26,656 nt of DNA from Sergeia podlipaevii (taxonomy: Eukaryota; Euglenozoa; Kinetoplastea; Trypanosomatida; Trypanosomatidae), in the NCBI GenBank assembly GCA_030849805.1, contig JASANZ010001949.1, positions 1-26,656 on the forward strand, given 5' to 3'. The translations under genes were made by a program, and so were the position numbers. The notes under the pieces were generated by a model, which had not been told where the DNA came from, made no database searches, and saw nothing but the letters and a program-made list of their open reading frames with translations. Below, piece by piece: positions 8,845-17,900 of the stretch. How positions within the stretch are numbered: the stretch's first letter is position 1; each line of letters opens with the position of its first letter.

Positions 8845-11236
8845 TGACAGTAGCCAGGACAACGTCCGTGGTGCCGCCCCGTGTAGCAGTAGGTATACCA
8901 CCAGCAAGAGCTTCCAGCCATTGCTGAGTATAGGCGGCGTATGCTTGCGCATTGGGGCATGCGGAGCCCACAGCGACAGCAGTGCCATCCTGCTCCTCCT
9001 CCACCTCCTGCTGCTTCGGTGTATTGTCATGAGGTGCCCCGCGCGCTGCCTTCACCTTAACAGACGATACATCATCACTAGTGATACCCTCATCGTCAAG
9101 AGCGGGAATGGCACGTGTCCCCTTACGTGGAGGAGATATAGGAGAAGTAGCCTCCTCTAGCGACTCATCACGGAGACGACGACGTTTCTTTCCAGCTTGT
9201 TTTTCGTGAGTCATATCACTCCTCGACACAATGCTTCCATGAGAGCCCGCATCTGCTTGCGGCTTTTTCTGTCTAGCCGCAGCCCCAAAGAAGGCAATAA
9301 ATGCCTGCTGGTTCGATTTTTTCGTAGACTCGTCTCTTGTGAGACATTCTTCTGGTTGCTGTTTTTGCTGTTTCAGCGAGAGCGTATCCTCTGCCATGGA
9401 TGCTATCAAAGATGAGCCCATCTTGTTGTTGCTGCTGCTGCTGCTCGCTGCCTCGTTGTGAGACTTGACATGCGACACTATCGCTCCCTTTCCTTCCCCG
9501 GACGTGGCCCCGCACTCGCTCACCTTCCACGTTCTCAGCCACTTCAGCAGCCGGAGAGTTTCACTAGCAAAAGATGTGGTTGTGAAGAGAGGCGGCGGGT
9601 ACTTGCCGTAGAGAAGTAGCGAAGGATCCCCAAACTGAACGTTGCCAGTGCTGGTGTTGACATAGTTGCTGTTGCTACTACCTCCAGTGTTTATTGGGGT
9701 CGATGAAGATGAAGAAGGCTGAACACGAGGCGGGCTCGATGAGGATGATGAGACTGTAGATGTACTGGGGGTACAAGTCTCGCTTTGCTTAAACTGAACA
9801 AGCAACGAAGCATATCGAAGAGCATCAGAAACAAGAAAAGGCAGCTCACGACGGCGATGTTGCTCAGTGGCCTGATCGCAGCTCTCTCGCGCCTCTCGAA
9901 CTCTACGTATACCGGCATTGCGCATTTGATTAAACTGCTTGCGATATCCAGCCATGAGTGCCTCGCGCTGCTCTTCTTCTTCTTGCCGCTGTTGCATGCG
10001 GCGCTCCTGTTCAGCTACTTCTTCGCGTGTCGCGCATGTAGACAGTTTGAGTCGCTGGGGCACAAGTGACAGTTGCTTTTTGTTATTGGAGTCAGCGCCG
10101 GAAGGAGCAGCAAATGTAGTCGAGGACGCAAGCATATCATAGGCATTCATGGAGCCACTCGCGGAGATGCCATTTGCGCCGCCGAAACCTTCTTCGCTTG
10201 TTAATAAATCAGAAACAAATACGTCTCCAATTGCTTTTGATGCCTCTCTAGAGCGGATACCCTTGCCGCTGCTGCCCTGCAACGAGATTCGCTGTTGCCA
10301 AACCTGCGGGGCTATCGAAGCTCCTTTCTTTGTATTCGTGATGTCCACCATATTGCCGCTACTGGCACCGCTGAGCTGCCTATCTTCCTCCTCGCGTATA
10401 ATACGCGTGAGAGCGTCTTCCTGGGCATAGCACGCGGCAATCGCCTCGTGTAGGATCGCACGAAGGGCGACTCCAGAGACAAGATGGGAGGAAGAGGAAG
10501 AGAAACCTTTGGCAACCTTAACACTCTTGTGACCATGCGTACAAGCATCGCTACGAGCATGGCTCTCACCATTGCTACCGTCCTCGTCACAGTCCGCAGT
10601 GGAAACTGTGGTAGTGGAAAGCACCACCACCTTCGCACTATCTGTACGCTTCACCCAGTCTCCGCCCTGGCGCTCGTGCGCATACAGAGAAGTCTTCGCA
10701 GGATCAAGGCATACGCCGGAGAAGTCCTCGTCATCGGTCATATCAGAATCGCCTTCGCGATTCACCACCACCTTGCCATTCGCATCCTTTTCTATCAGTA
10801 CTACAGCCTGACTGTTGCTGCCCCTCTCCTCCTGGTTCGCTGGCGGCGTGCGTTTCTTCAGAATTGCGTTTCCCCACACTCCTGCAACAAAGCACTCCTG
10901 TAAGCCCACACAGCGAAGCAAAGCGGAGGAATGCACGAAGGCTTCACATTGTTGCGGAGTCCATGGGATGCGGCTTTCCTTTCCTGCTCCCTCTGAATGT
11001 ATTTTAGTATCTTCCTCTTGTTGTTGTTCTGCTTTCCGAGAGGACGCGCCGCTTCTGATATGACTCTCGTAGCTGTCCACGTCGATAGCGAGAGTGCTGG
11101 TACTCAACGCTATGCTGACTGCTTCTTCATCCTCTTCTTCTTCTTCAATAGATGCTGCTGTTGCTGCCGCTGTGCACGACACGCTACTTTCGTCAATCTC
11201 GAACACGTCGTGTGTCTGAGTGGCTCCTGCGCGCAT
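5618..11236 (-). CDS. ATAD5/Elg1-like AAA+ ATPase, PCNA-unloader large subunit (about 1872 aa)
   Basis: Seen: an intact frame ending at TAA (5620-5618). The first in-frame ATG is at 11236-11234; a TTG three codons upstream is not a credible start, and an in-frame stop follows further upstream. Numbering is from the ATG. Walker A is GATGVGKT at 959-966, followed by AAVYLAAQLLGF and ELNASS, the ATAD5/Elg1 signature. Walker B is LLLIED ending E1146-D1147, and a sensor-1-like VVTTS ends near 1180. RFC-like helical motifs follow (LEPLSSTALFAQLL from 1276, LQLAQWLRG near 1400, then a WLNKLQFYLL collar-like helix near 1475). Walker A and B are separated by about 180 residues containing a coiled coil (1018-1066) and an FFKPK motif (F1069-F1070). 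The N-terminal half is disordered, with a PIP-box-like Q643-x-x-F-x-x-F-F, a second K/R-rich YF motif (879-880), SIM-like VVLIE (145-149) and Q10 (799-808). Known: Elg1/ATAD5 pairs with Rfc2-5 to remove PCNA from DNA after replication. Inferred: nuclear and the same function. The last about 250 residues are lineage-specific. It is distinct from RFC1, which would carry a BRCT domain, and from CTF18. Confidence 0.87.
7800..8362 (-). other. AAA+ nucleotide-binding core of the ATAD5-like protein, with insertion
   Basis: This stretch encodes Walker A (959-966) through Walker B (1146-1147). In a compact RFC-type AAA+ module the two motifs lie much closer. Here they are separated by a charged coiled coil rich in Ala/Glu/Lys/Arg, an Ala-Asn-Phe-Phe-Lys motif and an acidic Ser/Thr segment. 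From memory, animal ATAD5 also has a long insertion here with an Asn-Tyr/Phe-Phe-Lys type motif, which supports the family call. Confidence 0.75.
8813..8842 (-). repeat. CAG/CAA run encoding Q10 in the ATAD5-like protein
   Basis: Ten glutamine codons, eight CAG and two CAA, encode residues 799-808 in the disordered N-terminal half. The nearly pure CAG tract is a likely site of length variation. Confidence 0.92.
9287..9310 (-). other. PIP-box-like motif in the ATAD5-like protein
   Basis: The stretch encodes QQAFIAFF (residues 643-650), followed by GAAARQKK. This fits the PCNA-interacting pattern Q-x-x-hydrophobic-x-x-aromatic-aromatic with a basic tail, except that Phe replaces the usual Leu/Ile/Met. 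PCNA binding is inferred from the motif and from the family. Confidence 0.6.
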
Positions 11237-11981
11237 GGGAAGCAACCCAGTTGGGATTGTGTGAGCCTTCGCGACTAATTTTTCTTTCCCCGTTAGCGCC
11301 AGCTGTTACAGTTCTATCAGCACAATCACACGCGTGCACACCACCTAATCGTTCCCTTTTTTTTTCTTTTTTTTAAAGAAACAGATATATAAATAGTCGC
11401 TTCACACGATGACGATGCGCTCTATTGGAAAAAAAAATAGGGATAATAGTAGCAATAATACAAATCCTAAAAAAAGAAGCAAAAATGCCCTGTGGCTAAT
11501 TAATGTATATATAGAACTGTGCGTGTATGGGGGGAGGGTGGAAGGTAAGACAGAAGATACCAGGCAACCTTCAATTGAATAATAATGTATAGTTGTGTCT
11601 TTCCGCTGCTCTCTCTCCCCTTTCTCTTTCTTTCTTTCTCTATGAGGGTTCCGTGCAGGTTGTTGCGTATTGTGGCCCTCGCGTAAAATGTGAGCCAAAT
11701 TCGCTGACCACTCTATATAGTTTTTTTCAATCTGTCTGCCTAATGTAAGTTGGTGAAAAGAAATGAAAGGAAAACAAAAAATGAAGAGGGCATCATGCAG
11801 TTGTGTTAAAGTGAGAAGAAGCTCACGCATCTTAAATAAAATATAAAATGAATGAGGACGCACACACGTGCACAAACACGGGAGAAGGAAGACCTACATG
11901 CAATTCCACGTTTTTTTCCTTCTTCGTTTTTGGAACCATTCACGTATTCGATTACCTCAAATACAACTCCACGCGGGCATT
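11237..11981. other. Spacer between the GATOR2-like and ATAD5-like genes
   Basis: These 745 bases should contain the 3' UTR of the GATOR2-like gene and the 5' UTR of the ATAD5-like gene. The coding-strand segment before the ATG at 11236 has no upstream ATG back to the candidate acceptor near 11422. The remainder is AT-rich and low-complexity. A 157-codon minus-strand frame at 11402-11875 is composed of homopolymer-derived residues and is not considered a gene. Confidence 0.65.
11422..11438 (-). promoter_or_regulatory. Candidate trans-splice acceptor of the ATAD5-like gene
   Basis: The coding strand shows TATTTTTTTTCCAATAG with AG at 11423-11422. It would give a 5' UTR of about 185 nt. There is no equally good pyrimidine tract between it and the ATG, but nearer AG dinucleotides exist, so the assignment is tentative. 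Confidence 0.4.
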
Positions 11982-14900
11982 TCATGTGTGCAGGCGCAGC
12001 ACCTCTGTAATAGGTACTCCACACTTTGGACACTCATTGGAGATGCGAAACCACTCCTCCATGTGATCAACATGCCCACCATGCCCACACGAGCGGGTCC
12101 AGTAGTACATGCCTTCCACGACTGTTTCGCATATTGCGCATTGCATCGCCATCGCATTGGCACATGTACTGCAGACCGCGTTTTGGGGAAGAGGGTCGGG
12201 GTCTTCCAGAATGGCAGGCTCCAGCCGGCTGCCGATGGTGCTCTGCGCTTCCGTGCGTGCAACCCTGCGTGAGCGCGGTGACACACTTGCGCCTGACTGC
12301 TGTGCGCACGGCCTTTCTTGCTTCTGACTGAAGGAGCGGTGCTTTCGCAAGTGACCATGGCGGCGATGATTATTACTACTATTATGATTATTATTATGAC
12401 GGCGATGTCGTGAGTTGTAGGTGAGCGTGCCACCCGACGATGAAGCAAACGAGTTCCCGTGTTCTCCTCCGCCACTGCTCCTGTTGATGCTGATGCTGTT
12501 GTCGTCATCTATCTCACTGCTTTCAGTAGCATCATCGTCGTCGTCGTAGTAGTAGGCGTCGTCATCCTCGTCGTCGTCATCGCTTGAGCAGCTGGAGCAG
12601 CTACCACTCTTGCTGCCCGAGTTGCTGTTGGTACTGCTATCACCGCTCCTCCCAATAGAAACACTGCTGCAGCTGCTGCTGCTGCTGCCAAAGTGGCCGA
12701 AACCATCCTCGCTCTCGCCGCCATAGCCGGCAGCTCCAGTTCCCCCATCACCCTCCATTGTGCTGACCGAAACGGTATCGGCACCACAACTCATTTCCTG
12801 GCGTGAGAGAAAACCTGCCGCATTAGTTGCTGCTGAGATGGATAGACGGCTTTGATGGGTACTCATGCGCGCATGCTTTTTCCTGTGCAGCAGCTGCTGA
12901 TGCTCGACCAGCGCCATCGCCACTAACGCTTCTTCTTCAGGAGCTAACAAGGATGATGCGGTAGCTGCAGCAGCAGCAGTGGTTCCCTTTCGAGATCGCC
13001 CTTGCTGTGTCATAAGCAGCATCCTCAGCATTCTCACCATTTGCTGCTGCTGTTGTTGATGGTGCTGCTGCTGCTGTCTGCGTTTTGAACGTTGGCGATG
13101 GTGGCTCGCCGTGGATGCGCGGTACACAGAAAGCATGGCTCGAAGCCTCCCCATGTAGTGTGGCATCAGCCGATGCGACGACGACGCAGACGACAACGCG
13201 CGAGACCCGCCAAAAACATCCTTCAGCTGTAGTAAGAGTCCCATCGCTGCTACTGTCCCAGAGCCAGTTGACGACGCGGTCTTACCCCGTGTAGAGTTCC
13301 CCGGGGTAGATATACGAGCAACCAACTCCGCGTTCTCACAGCCGCCACTGCCACAGTGCACGTAGGTCATCTGTTTCTTGTAGGCAACGTCTGAGGCGCG
13401 AGGTTGAATAGGGTTAGTTGGCTCTTGCAAGATCTCAGGTATGATAAGCAGCAGCTCGTTCAATGGTACGTACAGCTTCCGTGCGTAGAGGTCTGCAGTG
13501 TAGGCGTCAAGCCACTGAAGTGCTCGCTGCTTCCATTCATGTGGTGTGCACTCACGCGCATGGCTGCCGGCGTTTTCGCTGCTTCCCCACGTTGCTGACG
13601 CAGTGGTTGAGCCTGACTTGGGGTCCGGCAGCAGAGGGCATTCTTGTGGATTGAAGTCCCTGGTAGGGGATGTTGCCGCTGATGCTCCATCTAACGGATC
13701 GCCCCCTGCTCCTTCGGTCTCTGCAGTAGTGACATTCAGAGTACTGTTCTCATCCTTGTCAGCACCCTCGCCATCAGCGCCATTACTTTGAGATGGGTAG
13801 CGGTGACGCCACCAGAGACAGTACAACACGTACAATACCAAGCAATACTGAACATCCCCCAACAGCGATCCATACTCGAGCTGTCCCACCGCTACGGCTG
13901 TAATGACCCGCGGCTCATGCGTGCGCCAGGCATGAGCAGCAGACCGCCACCAGTGTGTGCGTGGATTGACTGCTGCTCGAGCATTCGCAGCTGCTGCGGC
14001 CGCCGCTGCCGCTGTGGACGCCGTGTGAGCCGCTGCCGTGGCAGACGTCCTACCACCACCACTCGCCCCATCGCCGTCATACGCTTCGTCGATTCCTCCA
14101 CTGCCAGCAGTTGGAAAAAAGGAGGATGTCTGCTGCTCTCGCTGCAATAATTCCTTGGGTTGCTTCTCTTGCTTTTCACAGATGGCAGCGTTCGACTCCA
14201 TCATGTCAGCGAAGAGGTCGTCCACGTAGCGTTGCCGCTCCATCAGTAGCTCCTTACGCATCTGCTCCACGTCAATCACGTCCATACCTGGAAAGGGAGA
14301 AGAAAGTAGTGTACTGCCGAATTCGCCTGCTGCTTTGGGTGAGTGAAGAGCCTGTGGGAGGCCAATATCGATACTTGTGGACGCGATCATGCTGTCGCAA
14401 CGCCTAATGGTAGTACTAGAAGTGCCAGATACGGCCACAGGCACGCCGATTTCTCCGCTACTCCCCGCACGCTCCATCTTTGCTCGGTCAGCAGCGTCAT
14501 CATCGCGGCTGTGACGGAGCCGCTTCATGCTGAGTGCAAGCTCATAACCCATCTCCCACTCAAGCGCATAGCGAACAAACATTGCCTCCTCGGCTCTGCG
14601 CTCACGGTAGGACCAGCCACACACACCGTCACTCAGCACAAAGCTCTCAATGATGGGGTGTACACGCGCTAACGCGCGTGCCCCACCGAAAGCAATGGCT
14701 GACAATGTAGCTGCTGCTGGGGAGGAGGGGGATACTGCCGTCGTGGGGCTTGATGTCTTGCGTTGTGCGTGAACTAAAGTGCTAGCCGGTGGCGCAATGT
14801 TGTTGTTTTTTCCGTGTTGACTGTAAATGGCACTGTGGGATCGTGCACCGCCGCGGTCATAGAAGGCAGAGGAGAGCAGTGAGGGTTCATCATAAGAAGA

Positions 14901-17900
14901 TAAAGCCAATGCGGAATGCGTGACACTTTGCGCATCCCACGCACGCGCTAGTCGTGGAGTGTTCACAGAAAGAGAGCGCGCACCAAGCACGGCAGGATGA
15001 AGCTTAACTGACGTAGGCCCAGTTGCGCTGTGATGTGGTTTGCCAGCATGAGCAAGCTGGGAAGACAAAGTCGCAGGCAGAGAACACGGCAAGGATGCCG
15101 CCGCGCTACTCGCGGAGACCATGTGCGTGGTTGTGGTGGCCGCTTTTATCGCGTTGTTTCCCTGCGCGCTGGCGCCTTCATGCTGTACTGCAGAGAGCCC
15201 TTGAAGAGAAAAAGTCCTTTGCGGCATCACATCATTCCGCCGTGCCCCGGCCTGCTGCGCAAGAAAAGAAAAAAACTTGACGGGGCATCGATCGCGCTGC
15301 CGCATCCCACCGCTGGGAGCCTCTACCACCGCCAAGGTTGCTTGAAGAAAGCGCTGGTCTGAAGACACTCCGTAGCGTGTCACACCACTCGAATTCGGCG
15401 GGGCAACGCTGGCACCGACACCGTGGACATTCGGATAGCTTGCCGTGCTGGGAACTTGTGAGACTACCGAGGCCGAAGAGGGCACCCGGTAAAGCCCCGG
15501 CTGTACACTGGTTGCTGACCGTCCCGTTAGTGTGGCTGTCGTTGACATTCTAAGAGAGAAGTTCGGCTGCACGTGCACGGCAATCTCGTCTGAGTGTCGC
15601 CGTTGCTGGTGGTGGTTCTGCTGCGGCTGTGGTTCAGAGAGTGTGCCAGGCACTGCATAGTGTCCTTGCACTTGTCCTGCTACTGTGGCTTCGGTGAGGT
15701 TGGCAGCAGAGCGCATAGGAGACCTAGATACACGCCACGCAGAACTCTGCCGGTGCTTCTTTCGGCCAAAGCCAAGCATGCGCGCTATGATAGACTTGCT
15801 GCCAAAGCGTTCTACCTGCAGGGGAGCTGGTTGGTGAAAAGGGTGTTGCGGGTAGGGGGACTCTGACCCTTCTCTCAGGGTGGCTCCTGCTCCAGCTAGC
15901 TCATCGCCTGCTATCTGTAGTGGCTGTGTAGCGCTCACAAAGCCCTCGTTGTTTTGTAGTGGTGTGGCGCTGCCGTGGCCTCCCATTCCGAGGCTAGCAG
16001 GCGCTGCTGGTGCCACCCATGCTATACCATCTCCTGAGTCATGATGCGGCACCACCGTCACAGGTGTTGAAGGAGTTGAGCATGCATTACAGGTCCGTGG
16101 CACACCTCTCGTAGTCCCCACCACTGAGGAATCGCGAGAGCTGCTGTCACGAGATCGCTGTAAGATCCCGAGGCGTGATCGTAGCTGCACTCCGCACGTG
16201 CCACTGCCGCCCTGAGTTGACCCGGCGGTGCCACCACTAACGCTTCCGTGTCCGCTACCTGCACCCCCACCGCTGCTAACACTGTTCATACTGGCAGAGA
16301 GAAGTTGCTGCTGCTGCTGTTGTTGTTGTTGTTGCTGTACTTGAGTTTGCTGCGGTTTGGTTCCACCACCAGCTCCTCCTGACCGTAGCGCGCACCACTC
16401 TTCCTTGAGCGCGCTCTCCATCTCTTGCTGCCGGAGTGCTCGCTTAATGTACGTGGCCACGCTGAGACGAATGAGTCTGATGTAGTGCTCCTTGATTGCC
16501 GCCGCGGAGTTGCGCACAAGAAAACTGCGGCCGAACAGATCGACTTCGACCGCCGCGGCAGGTAAGACCGCGTGTAAGCTCACCATTGCGCTGGCAGCGG
16601 ACGAGCTGTCTGCTTTATATAGGCTAGCTGCCAAGCATGCATCTTCTTCAACACTGTATTCATCCTTGTATTCCTCTCTTTTTTCTCTTCCCCCCATTTC
16701 GGCTTTCTCCTTGACACTATCCTCCCTGCTCTTTGCACGTGACTTAGAGCCACTGCCGCGACAACTCCGCTTGTCAGCTGCGGTATCGATGATCCCGTCG
16801 CTGTGGATCAAGCTCGCCACAACTATGTCCTTCCCTTTAAAGACTGTCACCAGAGATGTTTCGTTGATCCACACCATATCGTTCGGTTCATGATTGCCCT
16901 TGGTGAAGAACTTGATGGCGCACACCGGAAAGTAGCCGTTCGCCGCGTCCCAGATGCATACATCGTTGTCAGGTGCAATGGACGTCGTTGCAAACCACAG
17001 CTGTGATGCGAGGACGTCACTTTGAATGGCGCGGCTGCCTCCACAGTATGCATTCGGAGTGTTGCTAAGAGGGAAGGGTGAATTGGGAGTGACTCTTGCC
17101 CCACCATCCTCTAGCGCAGTATCAAGACCATCTGCGGAATGAACAAACGCAACAAACGGCAGCGCGGAGCCCTCCGCGCTCGGCGCTAAGAAGCCGCAGG
17201 TTGGTGGACGCCAGCGCAGGCGGTTCACAGCGCCATAATAGTCAATCGGGGGCAGCATCGTCTGCTCCACAAGATTTGGGTAGGTCTCTAACCTTCGCGT
17301 TCTCTCTCCTGAGACACCTGCTTCCAACGGAAGANCGCCACTTTCACCCGTGCTCATGGGTCGCACCGCTGTTAAAGTGGTGAAGCCATTGTTGTTTTTG
17401 CTGGCGGAGCTGCTGTTCGCAGATGCCTTGGCATCATTCTCGTCAGTGACTCGAAAGAATGTAATGCGACAGTCCGATTTGATCTTCTCGCGTCGGTAAC
17501 AGATAGCAAGCAGGTCCGGAAACAGGGGATGGAACGCAGCGGCAAGACACGGCCCGGCGAGGTCAATATACCGCGGGCTCTCCACGCGCCGTCGGTCGTA
17601 CAGTAGGATTTGCCCCGCACTTGTCAGTTCCACCACGACCAGAATAAGATTTGGGTCGGAGGGCGAAAAGGCCACATCACGCGCAGTGCCACGCGTGCCG
17701 TGCGCAGGTGGTCGCAGCATCATCTGTGGCGCGTACACACGCGTACCGTCTGTCGGCACCTGCCACAGTTCAAAGTGGGTAGCAACGGAGGTGAGCGCGA
17801 GGGTGTAGGCGTTGTGCGGGTCCCACGCAATCCTCTCCAGTCGTGCGTATGTGATATCAATGTTGAGCTCAATGAGTTCGCGTGCCAGGGGACCCTTTTC

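Noticed and set aside
5618..11236. RFC1 or CTF18 as identity of the AAA+ protein
   Set aside because: No BRCT domain pattern is visible, and the AAVY...LGF...E-x-NASS context after Walker A with a long Walker A-B insertion fits ATAD5/Elg1 better.
11402..11875. Minus-strand frame of 157 codons in the spacer
   Set aside because: The translation is dominated by Phe/Leu runs and Lys/Glu runs from simple sequence, with no domain and no good splice context.
11957..12508. Minus-strand frame of 183 codons overlapping the end of the GATOR2-like gene
   Set aside because: It is in another frame of the same strand; the GATOR2-like frame there encodes a clear zinc module, so this is a shadow.
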